In this document: piece by piece, positions 35,507-45,541 of the stretch
How the letters are laid out: every line of letters starts with the position of its first letter
Position numbering within the stretch: position 1 is the first letter of the stretch
NCBI GenBank assembly: GCA_012026835.1
Contig: VEPN01000022.1
Coordinates: 1 to 47,481 of the forward strand
Direction: 5' to 3'
DNA from: Candidatus Methanoperedens sp.
GTDB lineage: Archaea > Halobacteriota > Methanosarcinia > Methanosarcinales > Methanoperedenaceae
DNA: 47,481 nucleotides
Translations under genes and position numbers: made by a program
The notes under the pieces: generated by a model
Databases searched by the model: none
What the model was told of the DNA's origin: nothing
Seen by the model: the letters and a program-made list of their open reading frames with translations, nothing else

Positions 35507-35827
35507 ATGAACGCAGAAAATGAAGAACAGCCAACAGAAGAAGCGGATCATGAGTATAGAGATTTGGTAGATGCGGAAAATGAGTTGTACAACGGACTCA
35601 TAAAAGAATCGATTTTCTCCTTTGCCGCTGTGGTAATATTCGGATATATTGCGGGAACTCTTAATATTTATCTTGGCTACCTCGTGGTGGGATTTATCGT
35701 TTGGGTAGTAGGATTTCGATTAATTGGACTTTCAGTAGCATGGGGAAGGATTCACTCTAAGAGAGTTGAGGTGGGCAACGAAAGCTATGAAACTGATGAA
35801 GGAAATGAAAACGGTTGTGGTGGTTGA
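35507..35827 (+). CDS. Small membrane protein, unknown
   Basis: This 106-residue protein has an acidic N-terminus (about 1-30), two hydrophobic helices (about 38-60 and 62-85) and a charged tail. It begins 43 bases after tRNA-Phe. No family is recognised. The stop is directly followed by the GTG of the lipoprotein gene, so the two are likely one transcript. Confidence 0.55.
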   Translation: MNAENEEQPTEEADHEYRDLVDAENELYNGLIKESIFSFAAVVIFGYIAGTLNIYLGYLVVGFIVWVVGFRLIGLSVAWGRIHSKRVEVGNESYETDEGNENGCGG

Positions 35828-36403
35828 GTGACGTACGATAAAAATAAAAAAGACAATAAATGGAAACTAATCGAAAAAGAAAATAAAATAAAATTAATTA
35901 TATTAGTTGTGATTATTGCAACAATAAGCGCGGGATGTGTGAGCCAGCCAGAAAAAGTAACCGCTCCGGCATTATCAGTATCATCAATCACAATAAACGA
36001 TTCTCAGGAGTTCGGTGTGAAAATGATACCGATATTCAAGACGATCAACGTAGATTTTGATGGGTTTACAGATGCTTATATGAATAAAGACGACGTGACT
36101 GCTGAAATGTACCTCGAATATTTAGAAGACGACAGCATAAAATTTAAAAACGATTTGGAGAATTTTAAAGCTCCCCCAGATTTGATATCATCTATTGAAG
36201 AGTATATAGATTATTTTGAGGAGCTATCTCTTTTTTCGACGTATATGAAGTTATACCTCAAAAGTAATAACACCGAAGATTATTATAAAGCCATGAATCA
36301 CTCAAAAAATGCAACTGCACACATAAAAAGAGCGAACGCTAAACTCCCTTATGCGCCAAGCGCAGATCAAGTTAATATAAATTATAATATAAATTACAAA
36401 TAA
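35828..36403 (+). CDS. Putative lipoprotein, unknown
   Basis: The 191-residue product, with a GTG start immediately after the preceding stop, has a long basic N-terminus, a hydrophobic segment (about 22-36) and a lipobox ATISAGC with the cysteine at about residue 37. A mature helical domain with several acidic stretches follows. The unusually long pre-signal region could mean that the real start is one of the later codons. No family is recognised. Confidence 0.55.
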   Translation: MTYDKNKKDNKWKLIEKENKIKLIILVVIIATISAGCVSQPEKVTAPALSVSSITINDSQEFGVKMIPIFKTINVDFDGFTDAYMNKDDVTAEMYLEYLEDDSIKFKNDLENFKAPPDLISSIEEYIDYFEELSLFSTYMKLYLKSNNTEDYYKAMNHSKNATAHIKRANAKLPYAPSADQVNINYNINYK

Positions 36404-36500
36404 ATCTCGTCAGCTTATATTCATCCCCACCCACTGCATCCAATGAAGCATCCAGATTATTATAACATCAAACTGCATACATTAGAACCTACGGTTTTTG

Positions 36501-36683
36501 ATGACCTCACACAGGCCTGCCGATGTTGAAAATATAGAGGTTGTGGATACCCTGAGCGAGGAAGAGATGGCTGTACTGGCCGTATGCGAGTTGCAGGGAC
36601 AGGTCAGGAACGGTATAGATAGCCGGAACGTCTGCAAAATCGTCAAGGAATGGGAGATTGTGATGGCTGTTGAAGGGTTATGA
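36501..36683 (+). CDS. Small protein or gene fragment, unknown
   Basis: This 60-residue frame has a composition closer to the core genes than to its A+T-rich neighbours and looks like coding sequence: DVENIEVVDTLSEEEMAVLA then RNGIDSRNVCKIVKEW, suggesting a short helix-turn-helix. No SD or promoter is evident and the first few residues look unrelated to the rest, so it may be the tail of a larger broken gene. The 94 bases upstream show nothing else. Confidence 0.3.
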   Translation: MTSHRPADVENIEVVDTLSEEEMAVLAVCELQGQVRNGIDSRNVCKIVKEWEIVMAVEGL

Positions 36684-36700
36684 AGGATCAACTACCGAAG

Positions 36701-36715
36701 ATTATATTATATATA
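36701..36715 (+). promoter_or_regulatory. TATA element of the RelBE-type pair
   Basis: ATTATATTATATATA lies 20-34 bases before the antitoxin ATG, with no SD in the short space between. This indicates a leaderless mRNA for the toxin-antitoxin pair. Confidence 0.5.
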
Positions 36716-36734
36716 GATTCCTATAGATACCTAT

Positions 36735-36971
36735 ATGTCAGCTACCACAACGATCTGTCTGAACCCAAAGGTAAAGGATAAACTTACCTCTCTAAAATCT
36801 CATCCGCGCGAATCGTATAGTTCAGTTATAGATAGATTGACGAACTTGGCAATGGATGAAGAACCACTCAGTGATAAGGCTATTAAGGGTATAGAAGAAG
36901 CCCTTGAAGACATAAAGCACAGACGCCTGCATTCAGAAGAGGAGATCATGGAAGAGTTTGACCTTAAATGA
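36735..36971 (+). CDS. Antitoxin of a RelBE-type pair
   Basis: The 78-residue protein has an N-terminal ribbon-helix-helix-like part (ATTTICLNPKVKDKLTSL, then SYSSVIDRLTNL) and an acidic C-terminal tail, as in antitoxins of RelBE-type pairs. It overlaps the next gene by four bases (ATGA). The antitoxin comes first, as usual, so it is made ahead of the toxin and probably represses its own promoter by binding near the TATA element. The subfamily is not certain. Confidence 0.8.
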   Translation: MSATTTICLNPKVKDKLTSLKSHPRESYSSVIDRLTNLAMDEEPLSDKAIKGIEEALEDIKHRRLHSEEEIMEEFDLK

Positions 36972-37234
36972 GCTACAAGGTCGAATATACTTCAAAGGCA
37001 AGAAAGGATCTTAAAAAGTTACCTCTGGAGATTGCACAGAGCATAATTCGATCAATCAATAGCATTAAGGATGATCCTTATACTTATGTAAAAAAGATCA
37101 AAGGGATACAAAAGAATTCTCTATATTCTCACCGGGTTGGTGAATACCGCGCAATCCTTTACATAGAGAATGAGCGTCTGTTGATCCTGGTGATAGAAGC
37201 AGGCCACAGGAAAAAAATCTACCGGAAATATTGA
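36968..37234 (+). CDS. RelE/ParE-type toxin
   Basis: This 88-residue protein fits the RelE superfamily: an N-terminal strand and helix (YKVEYTSKARKDLKKLP), then GIQKNSLYSHRVGEYRAILY and a final strand LLILVIEAGHRKKIY. The conserved basic residues (lysines in the first helix, R46-like arginines, GHRKKIYRKY end) are those used for cutting mRNA on the ribosome in RelE toxins. It is ATGA-coupled with the antitoxin. Both genes appear intact. Confidence 0.85.
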   Translation: MSYKVEYTSKARKDLKKLPLEIAQSIIRSINSIKDDPYTYVKKIKGIQKNSLYSHRVGEYRAILYIENERLLILVIEAGHRKKIYRKY

Positions 37235-37340
37235 GAGTCAGACAACACTGGTTTTATTGCCATCAGCAATACGGCAAAAATATTCAAAATTGATAAGGCT
37301 TTGTATTATATTGATGATGAAATGTTCAAATCGGCAACGC

Positions 37341-37350
37341 TTATATTTAT
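37341..37350 (+). promoter_or_regulatory. TATA-like box of the isoprenoid operon
   Basis: CTTATATTTA lies about 35-43 bases before the mevalonate kinase ATG, and GGAG at about 37371-37374 is the SD. This is the only promoter-like sequence before the five-gene operon. Confidence 0.45.
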
Positions 37351-37383
37351 CCATGTCGTCTTTAAGGCTGGAGAATTTTCGAA

Positions 37384-38283
37384 ATGACCACTACCTGCTC
37401 AGCCCCGGGCAAGATATACCTCTTTGGAGAGCATGCAGTAGTATATGGCGAACCTGCCATTGCATGCGCTGTGGACCTGCGTACCCGTATAAGCGTGGAA
37501 AAATCAGACGCTATAACTATATCCTCGGACATCGGGACGACAGGACTGGATTTTGATATACATCCGTATGTTTCAGCAGCGATTAAAAAATTAGGTTGCA
37601 TGGAGACCTCGATAAAAATAACCTCTGATATCCCGATGGGATCGGGTCTTGGCTCATCAGCAGCGGTCACCATCGCAACTCTTGCAGCCATTAATATTGA
37701 ATTCGGGCTTGGGCATGATAGCGCAGAACTTGCACGTATGGGGCATGAGATAGAGAAAGAGATACAGGGTGCTGCAAGCCCGACCGATACTTATGTATCG
37801 ACATTCGGGGGAGTAGTTGAGATCCCATCCCGGAAGCGGCTTGAAATACCTGGCTGCGGCATCGTCGTGGGTAACACGAATAAAGGCGCAACTCCCAAAA
37901 AGACAGCACGGCTGGTAAAACAGGTTGCCACTCTCAAAGAAGACTATCCTGAAATTGTAAATCCAATAATCAAGACGATCGGTTCGTTCGCCGTGAAAGG
38001 TGAGAGCCTCCTCCAAAAGAAAGATTACTGTTCCCTCGGCGAACTCATGAACGTGAATCACGGCCTCCTTGATGCCCTTGGCGTCGGCACAGCGGAATTG
38101 TCCTCTCTTGTCTATGCTGCAAGAAACGCAGGCGCATTCGGGGCAAAAATCACAGGTGCCGGGGGTGGCGGATGTATGGTCGCCCTGACTGACTCGCCTG
38201 ATGAGGTGGCATCGGCAATCGAGGCTGCCGGAGGGAAAGTCATAATCACGAAGTTCACCTCAAAAGGAGTGATAAGAGAATGA
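37384..38283 (+). CDS. mvk: Mevalonate kinase
   Basis: The 299-residue GHMP kinase phosphorylates mevalonate, the entry to archaeal isoprenoid lipid synthesis. The ATP loop is MGSGLGSSAAVT (about 85-96), with an N-terminal GKIYLFGEHAVVYG (about 9-22) and a C-terminal GAGGGGCMVAL motif. The next gene overlaps by ATGA. It starts an operon with isopentenyl phosphate kinase, IPP isomerase, RNase J and GGPP synthase, a gene order shared by other methanogens. Confidence 0.95.
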   Translation: MTTTCSAPGKIYLFGEHAVVYGEPAIACAVDLRTRISVEKSDAITISSDIGTTGLDFDIHPYVSAAIKKLGCMETSIKITSDIPMGSGLGSSAAVTIATLAAINIEFGLGHDSAELARMGHEIEKEIQGAASPTDTYVSTFGGVVEIPSRKRLEIPGCGIVVGNTNKGATPKKTARLVKQVATLKEDYPEIVNPIIKTIGSFAVKGESLLQKKDYCSLGELMNVNHGLLDALGVGTAELSSLVYAARNAGAFGAKITGAGGGGCMVALTDSPDEVASAIEAAGGKVIITKFTSKGVIRE

Positions 38284-39044
38284 ATCCTGTAATCCTGAAG
38301 ATCGGCGGGAGCGTGATCACGGAAAAGGGTTCAGTATCAAGCACCAGGAAAGATAATATCGACAGGATATCGCACGAGATCGCATCATTTAAATCCGAAA
38401 CAGATGTGGATCTTATACTTGTTCACGGTGCAGGCTCGTTTGGCCACCCGCAGGCGATGAAGTGGATAAAGGACGGATTTGATGCCAGGGGTGTGTACCA
38501 GACCCACAGCTCTGTAAAAATATTGAATTCGATGGTACTTGATTCATTAACCTGTGCAGGTATCAATGCCCTGCCCATCCATCCTTTAAGTTCCTGTCTT
38601 CTTGAGGACGGCAGGCTTGTGGATATGCAGGTCGAAAAGATAAAAATCATGCTTGATCGGGATATTGTTCCTGTACTCCACGGCGATGTGGTGATGGACA
38701 GGAAACAGGGTGCTTCGGTGCTTTCAGGAGACAGGTTAGTCCCGTATCTTGCTATTGCATTGAACGCATCAAAAATAGGGGCTGGAAGCGATGTTGACGG
38801 CGTGCTTGATGAGAAGGGCGCCGTAATAAAAAAAATAACCCCGCATAACTTTATAGATCTTAAAAATCAAATACGGGGATCGGCTTCATCTGACGTTACG
38901 GGCGGAATGCTCGGGAAGGTGTCGGAATTCCTGGAACTTGCAAAAAAAGGAATAAATTCCCGGATTTTTAATGCAGCCAGAAAAGATATGACCTCTAAAT
39001 TTTTATATGGTGAGGATGTTGGAACATTGATCTCAGACAAATGA
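38280..39044 (+). CDS. Isopentenyl phosphate kinase
   Basis: This 254-residue amino-acid-kinase-fold enzyme converts isopentenyl phosphate to isopentenyl diphosphate, the last step of the modified archaeal mevalonate route. The substrate loop LVHGAGSFGH (about 48-56) carries the conserved histidine, and the N-terminal ILKIGGSVIT is the phosphate-binding loop. It overlaps the mevalonate kinase gene by four bases, which couples their translation. The intervening phosphomevalonate enzymes are not in this window. Confidence 0.93.
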   Translation: MNPVILKIGGSVITEKGSVSSTRKDNIDRISHEIASFKSETDVDLILVHGAGSFGHPQAMKWIKDGFDARGVYQTHSSVKILNSMVLDSLTCAGINALPIHPLSSCLLEDGRLVDMQVEKIKIMLDRDIVPVLHGDVVMDRKQGASVLSGDRLVPYLAIALNASKIGAGSDVDGVLDEKGAVIKKITPHNFIDLKNQIRGSASSDVTGGMLGKVSEFLELAKKGINSRIFNAARKDMTSKFLYGEDVGTLISDK

Positions 39045-39077
39045 GTTAAATATATATGGCGAAATTATAGGTACTGA

Positions 39078-40184
39078 ATGACCACGTCGGACAGGAAGAT
39101 AGAACATCTGTTGTTATGCGTTGAAAAAGACGTTGAAGCGCACAGGACATACAATGGACAGAGAGCCAGCGGTTTTGATGATATTGAGCTTGTCCATAAC
39201 TGCTTGCCTGAGATAAATAAAAAATTTCTCGATATGGAAACTGAGTTCCTGGGCAAGAAATTCAGTGCCCCGCTTCTGATTGCCTCAATGACAGGCGGAC
39301 ATCCTGAAACAAAATCCGTAAATGCTGCACTTGCAGGGGCTGCAGAAGAACTCGGTCTGGGCATAGGCGTGGGCAGCCAGAGGGCAGCTATCGAAGACCC
39401 TGCACTTGAAGATTCATTCCGGGTTGTCAGGGACAAAGCCCCGGATGCGTTCATATACGGCAACGTTGGCGCGGCCCAGATTAATGAGTTCGGAATTGAG
39501 GGACTTGAGCGGGCAGTTGAGATGATAGGGGCCGACGCAATGGCTATCCACCTTAATTTCCTCCAGGAAGCCATACAGCCCGAGGGAAATGTGGACGCGA
39601 CAGGATGCCTGGCAGGTATTAAAAAGATATGCAGCGAACTTTCAGTTCCCGTTATCGTAAAAGAGACCGGGGCGGGCATTGCATATCCACAGGCACAATC
39701 AATATGCGATGCAGGCGCGGCTGCTATCGATGTAGGCGGCCTCGGAGGGACGAGCTGGGCAGGAGTTGAGACGTACAGGGCGCAAAAACGCGGCGACCTG
39801 CTGTCAGACCATCTCGGAAAACAATTCTGGAACTGGGGAATACCCACAGTTGCCAGCATCGTCGAGGCAAAAATCTCAGTCCCGGTCGTAGCGACCGGCG
39901 GTGTGCGTTCAGGTATCGACGTTGCAAAATCGATAGCACTCGGAGCATCCATGTGCGGTATCGCACTGCCTCTTGTTGCCCCTGCATTGAAAGGGCAAAA
40001 GGATGTAGTGGAAAAGCTGACCCTGGTCATTGAAGAACTCAGGGTGGCAATGTTCTTAAGCGGATGCAGTTCTGTTGAAGAACTTGGAAAGACCCCGGTT
40101 GTCATAACCGGGAGGAGCAGGGAGTTCTTAGAGCAGAGGGGATTTGAAACCGGGAAATTTGCCAGGAAAAGATATGATAAATAA
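39078..40184 (+). CDS. fni: Type 2 isopentenyl-diphosphate isomerase
   Basis: The 368-residue FMN-dependent enzyme interconverts IPP and DMAPP. Recognisable parts are LIASMTGGHPET (about 72-83), GIGVGSQRAAIED, the phosphate-binding VGGLGGTSWAG and the C-terminal TGGVRSGIDVAKSIALGA. Length is typical for the archaeal form. It lies 33 bases after isopentenyl phosphate kinase and 19 before RNase J. It provides the DMAPP starter for the GGPP synthase two genes downstream. Confidence 0.95.
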   Translation: MTTSDRKIEHLLLCVEKDVEAHRTYNGQRASGFDDIELVHNCLPEINKKFLDMETEFLGKKFSAPLLIASMTGGHPETKSVNAALAGAAEELGLGIGVGSQRAAIEDPALEDSFRVVRDKAPDAFIYGNVGAAQINEFGIEGLERAVEMIGADAMAIHLNFLQEAIQPEGNVDATGCLAGIKKICSELSVPVIVKETGAGIAYPQAQSICDAGAAAIDVGGLGGTSWAGVETYRAQKRGDLLSDHLGKQFWNWGIPTVASIVEAKISVPVVATGGVRSGIDVAKSIALGASMCGIALPLVAPALKGQKDVVEKLTLVIEELRVAMFLSGCSSVEELGKTPVVITGRSREFLEQRGFETGKFARKRYDK

Positions 40185-40203
40185 CTATTACGGAGTGAAT
40201 TAA

Positions 40204-41541
40204 TTGACGGAAATTGGAATTATAGCGGTCGGCGGTTACAACGAAATGGGAAAAAACATGACCGGCATCAGGATAGATAATGACATCATCGTACTTGATA
40301 TGGGACTGCAGCTTGACAGGGTGCAGATTCATGAGGATGTTGAGATAGATAAAATGCATTCTCTTGACCTGATAAAGATGGGAGCAATCCCCGATGACAC
40401 GGTCATGAAGGAAGTTGGAGGTACAGTAAAAGCAATCGTATGTACACACGGCCACCTTGACCATATAGGGGCAATTCCCAAACTTGCACACAGGTACAAA
40501 GCGCCTATCATTGCCACGCCATATACAGCAGAACTGGTAAAACACGAGATAGAGGATGAGCAGAGGTTCAGGGTAACTAATGAAGTGGTCCCGCTGAAAA
40601 TCGGGGGAGTGTATAATCTTACGCCTGATGTACAGATCGAGTTCATACGCATCCAGCACAGTATCGTGGATTCTGCGTATGCGGCTATACATACGCCTGA
40701 TGGCGTTGTGCTATATGCAAGCGATTTCAAACTGGACAGGACTCCAACACTGGGCGAGCCTCCGGATTTCCCGCGACTCAGGAAGCTTGGGAAAGAAGGC
40801 GTCAGGGCCATGATCACAGAGAGTACGAACTCAGGGCTCTCAGGCAAGACACCCTCTGAGCAGATAGCAAAAGACCTTGTACGCGATGTGCTTCTTGGTA
40901 CTGAGGAGACAGAATCCGGTGTTATAATCACCACATTCTCATCCCATGTTGCAAGGATCAATGCGATTATCCAGGCTGCCGGGGAAATGGACAGGATTCC
41001 CGTGCTTCTCGGGCGCTCAATGGAACGCTACCTTACAATAGCCAGGAACATGAATTATATAAAATTCCCTGGAAATCTTGAAATATACGGAAGCAGGAAC
41101 GCCGTTGATAAAGCGCTGAAGCGTATTTCCCAGGATGGTAAGAAGAAATACCTACCCATAATAACAGGACACCAGGGAGAGCCGGATTCCATTCTCACGA
41201 GGATCGCAAACGGGGAAACGCAGTTCAAGGTAGATCCCGGGGACAAGGTCATTTTTTCCGCAAACGCCATCCCCAACCCCATGACACTTGCGAACAGGTA
41301 CGCGCTTGAGACGAAATTGAAGATGGCAGGGGCACGGATTTACGAGAATGTACATGTTTCGGGCCATGCTTCCAGGGAAGACCACTGGGAACTCCTGAGG
41401 ATGGTAAATCCCGATCAGGTCATACCATCGCATGGTAATATGACGATGCATTCAAGTTATGTCGAGCTTGCCGAGGATGCAGGTTATGTTTTCGGCGATA
41501 CTGTGCACATAATGAGAAACGGTGAGGAAATGCTGTTATGA
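40204..41541 (+). CDS. Archaeal RNase J
   Basis: This 445-residue metallo-beta-lactamase/beta-CASP ribonuclease degrades RNA from the 5' end. The metal site HGHLDH spans residues 82-87, with N-terminal GGYNEMGKNM and a C-terminal VSGHASREDH typical of RNase J. The start is TTG at 40204, set by GGAG eight bases upstream. The next gene overlaps by ATGA. Its place between isoprenoid genes recurs in related archaea; the reason is unknown. Confidence 0.93.
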   Translation: MTEIGIIAVGGYNEMGKNMTGIRIDNDIIVLDMGLQLDRVQIHEDVEIDKMHSLDLIKMGAIPDDTVMKEVGGTVKAIVCTHGHLDHIGAIPKLAHRYKAPIIATPYTAELVKHEIEDEQRFRVTNEVVPLKIGGVYNLTPDVQIEFIRIQHSIVDSAYAAIHTPDGVVLYASDFKLDRTPTLGEPPDFPRLRKLGKEGVRAMITESTNSGLSGKTPSEQIAKDLVRDVLLGTEETESGVIITTFSSHVARINAIIQAAGEMDRIPVLLGRSMERYLTIARNMNYIKFPGNLEIYGSRNAVDKALKRISQDGKKKYLPIITGHQGEPDSILTRIANGETQFKVDPGDKVIFSANAIPNPMTLANRYALETKLKMAGARIYENVHVSGHASREDHWELLRMVNPDQVIPSHGNMTMHSSYVELAEDAGYVFGDTVHIMRNGEEMLL

Positions 41542-42500
41542 TTGAAGAAGCCCTCCAGAAAAGAGCTAAACTGGTGGACGAGGCCATCCCGAAGTTCCTT
41601 CCGATAACACCTCCGGAAGAGCTTTACCGCGCCATGCGCCACCTGCTTGACGCAGGAGGGAAAAGGCTTCGTCCGACAGCGCTGTTGCTTGCGGCTGAAG
41701 CTGTGGGAGGCAAGCCTGAGAACCTGCTTCCGGCTGCCTTGGCTGTGGAACTGGTCCATAATTTTACTTTGGTTCATGACGATATCATGGACGAGGCCGA
41801 CATTCGCAGGGGCCTTACCACAGTTCATAAGAAATGGGGTACACCGAGGGCGATTATCTCAGGGGATGTGCTTTTTTCCAAGGCTTTTGAGATATTATCA
41901 TGCGCCAAAAGCGAACCTTTGCAAATCGTTGAAAGTATAGAACTCCTTTCCAAGACAAGCGCGGATATATGCGAAGGCCAGTGGATGGATATGGATTTCG
42001 CTACCAGGAAAGATGTAACTGAGCAAGAATATATCCGGATGGTCGAAAAAAAAACCGCTGTCCTCTTTGCTGCGGCTTTGAAGATGGGGGCTATATTATC
42101 GGGCGCGAACAGGGATGTTGCGCGGGCATTATGGGATTTCGGATGCCGGACAGGTGTGGGATTCCAGATATATGATGATGTGATAGACCTTATAACCCCT
42201 GAGGAGATACTGGGCAAGGCGCAGGGCGGTGATATCATAGAAGGGAAGCGAACCCTGATAATAATACATGCGCTTTCAAAAGGTGTGACCATCGAGGCAC
42301 TGGGGAAAAACAACGCTACTAAAAGTGAAGTTTCTGCTGCCCTTATGGCCCTCAAGGAATCAGGTTCGATCGATTACGCAATGAATAAGGCCTTAAGTTC
42401 TGTTGAGGGGGGAAAATCCGCGCTTGGGATGCTTCCCGATTCAGAGGCGAAAAAGATACTTGTAGGTCTTGCGGATTTTATGATAGCACGGAAGTATTGA
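41538..42500 (+). CDS. idsA: Geranylgeranyl diphosphate synthase
   Basis: The 320-residue trans-prenyltransferase builds the C15/C20 chains used for archaeal membrane lipids. The first aspartate-rich motif is DDIMD (81-85) and the second is DDVID (about 214-218); GGKRLRP (40-46) binds diphosphate. The residues before the first motif (FTLVH) do not settle chain length, so farnesyl/geranylgeranyl specificity is inferred from context. It ends the isoprenoid operon and is convergent with groEL. Confidence 0.93.
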   Translation: MIEEALQKRAKLVDEAIPKFLPITPPEELYRAMRHLLDAGGKRLRPTALLLAAEAVGGKPENLLPAALAVELVHNFTLVHDDIMDEADIRRGLTTVHKKWGTPRAIISGDVLFSKAFEILSCAKSEPLQIVESIELLSKTSADICEGQWMDMDFATRKDVTEQEYIRMVEKKTAVLFAAALKMGAILSGANRDVARALWDFGCRTGVGFQIYDDVIDLITPEEILGKAQGGDIIEGKRTLIIIHALSKGVTIEALGKNNATKSEVSAALMALKESGSIDYAMNKALSSVEGGKSALGMLPDSEAKKILVGLADFMIARKY

Positions 42501-42539
42501 TGTAAGTATTAATGTAGAGTTTTTTAAAGATAAAAAAGC

Positions 42540-42587
42540 GGATACCCAGATTAGAGTATCCTAAGACACGTGCTAAAATCGTTTTAG
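42540..42587. terminator. Terminator hairpins between idsA and groEL
   Basis: GGATAC (42540-42545) pairs with GTATCC (42556-42561), and CTAAAA-TCG-TTTTAG (42573-42587) is a second perfect small hairpin. They fill the 89-base gap between two convergent operons and are preceded by a T run at about 42519-42525, so termination from both sides is plausible. Confidence 0.5.
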
Positions 42588-42589
42588 GC

Positions 42590-44486
<1,897 letters not shown>

Positions 44487-44540
44487 AGATATACCTCCTT
44501 CTTTGAATTCATACCTGTAGGGGTTTTTCATTGTTTGCGG

Positions 44541-44552
44541 TTCTATATAAAT
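44541..44552 (-). promoter_or_regulatory. TATA box of groES-groEL
   Basis: On the minus strand the sequence reads ATTTATATAGAA, a strong archaeal box A placed 55-66 bases before the GroES ATG, giving a leader of about 30 bases with the SD near its end. Confidence 0.6.
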
Positions 44553-44568
44553 GCTGCGGGAATAGGTT

Positions 44569-44619
44569 CTGTCAAATGTACGTTTGCTACGATAACCTGT
44601 CAAAAAACGTTTGCTATGA
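44569..44619 (-). promoter_or_regulatory. Two direct repeats upstream of the groES TATA box
   Basis: CTGTCAAATGTACGTTTGCT (44569-44588) and CTGTCAAAAAACGTTTGCTA (44597-44616) share CTGTCAAA, then CGTTTGCTA after three or four bases, with GA one base later, at a 28-base step. They lie 17 bases upstream of the box A, where an archaeal activator would bind. Each contains CAAA and TTTG in near-palindromic layout. Confidence 0.5.
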
Positions 44620-44757
44620 AGGGGGATAACCTTTAATTCCTTAAAAACTATTATTAGGAATATATGAACAGATATAAAGAAAAGGTAGAAAATATAATGG
44701 CTTGGATTGATCCGTTTGGATTTAAATTCAAGCCAACTGTAAAGATAGATATTGATA

Positions 44758-45282
44758 CTACCCAAACATCAAAGTTTCATCGTTAGATTGGCCTCCGAGT
44801 TGGATAAATTTGAGATTAGAATATAATAGACAACGATACAAATCTCTTATTGCTTCCATTAACTTGTCTTTGCTGAGACCGTCATGATATATCTCTCTTC
44901 GGAACTCGATGCTTTTTGGCGCATCTTCGTTTGGTCTAATGAAAAAAGTAGGTGTAGCGAAAACAATACCTAATTTAAAAGATGCCCAAAAATCTGTTTT
45001 TGCTTGTGGAGGCATTTTCTTTAACTTCTCAAAAAGTCCTCCAATAAGTTCTAATGTAAGTGTTGCTACAATCAGGTCATTTCTAATTTTGGGCTGCGCA
45101 ACAAAAAACGAGCCATTAGGTGCGTTTGGATTTCTTGCCACAATAGCAAAATAAAATTTCTCATCGGTGTCTTTGTTTTTAATAGTTTCTTTGTACATAC
45201 CTTCTTCTTTAAGCCATTCTATTATTTTCTCACTTATCTTATCAATTTCTTGTTTTGAATTCTTGTTGTTGTAGTTATTCAT
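44758..45282 (-). CDS. Conserved archaeal protein of unknown function (possibly DUF2299-like)
   Basis: The 174-residue protein starts with a lysine-rich stretch, then a mixed alpha/beta domain: helix ISEKIIEWLKEEG, strand FYFAIVARNP, then a helix-rich half with ELIGGLFEKLKKMP. The pattern recalls the DUF2299 family of archaeal proteins, which I cannot confirm. Composition is A+T-rich. It is convergent with nothing well defined, and a 271-base interval with the groES promoter lies downstream. Confidence 0.5.
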   Translation of the reverse strand: MNNYNNKNSKQEIDKISEKIIEWLKEEGMYKETIKNKDTDEKFYFAIVARNPNAPNGSFFVAQPKIRNDLIVATLTLELIGGLFEKLKKMPPQAKTDFWASFKLGIVFATPTFFIRPNEDAPKSIEFRREIYHDGLSKDKLMEAIRDLYRCLLYSNLKFIQLGGQSNDETLMFG

Positions 45283-45541
45283 ATTATCAATTCCTTGAAT
45301 AATGTTTATTCATACTGCTTTACCGATACGCAAGGCTACCGAAAGAAATATAAACCTACAAAACCAACAAAAGAGTTAGTGAATATGTTGGAACGGGTTC
45401 CTTCGGGAGCCTGTTTTCAATTCTACTTAATTCTATAATTACTTCATTAGGGCGTCTCCTGTGGTTGTGGTTGTTCCACATCCATGCTTAACCGATTGTC
45501 TGGATTGTTTATAAAGGTTATGTCATCCTAAAAAGTAAAAA
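45283..45541. other. Interval between the 45.2 kb gene and the transposase
   Basis: No gene is seen. A GGAAC-GG-GTTCC inverted repeat lies at about 45393-45404. The left end of the insertion sequence should fall here, but I could not match its terminal repeat to the sequence on the other side. Confidence 0.35.

Noticed and set aside
35312-35551. Open frame of 79 codons on the minus strand over tRNA-Phe
   Set aside because: Its product contains the phrase that arises from reading the complement of tRNA genes (RPGLEPGTSAS type), a familiar false gene.
37257-37556. Open frame of 99 codons before and into mevalonate kinase
   Set aside because: It overlaps the well-supported mevalonate kinase in another frame and has no similarity to a protein.
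39065-40105. Open frame of 346 codons opposite the IPP isomerase
   Set aside because: Antisense of a conserved enzyme, rich in serine and proline; no independent support.
44664-44786. Small plus-strand frame of 40 codons upstream of groES
   Set aside because: It has an ATG and a possible SD but overlaps the end of the 44758-45282 gene and resembles nothing; too short to claim.
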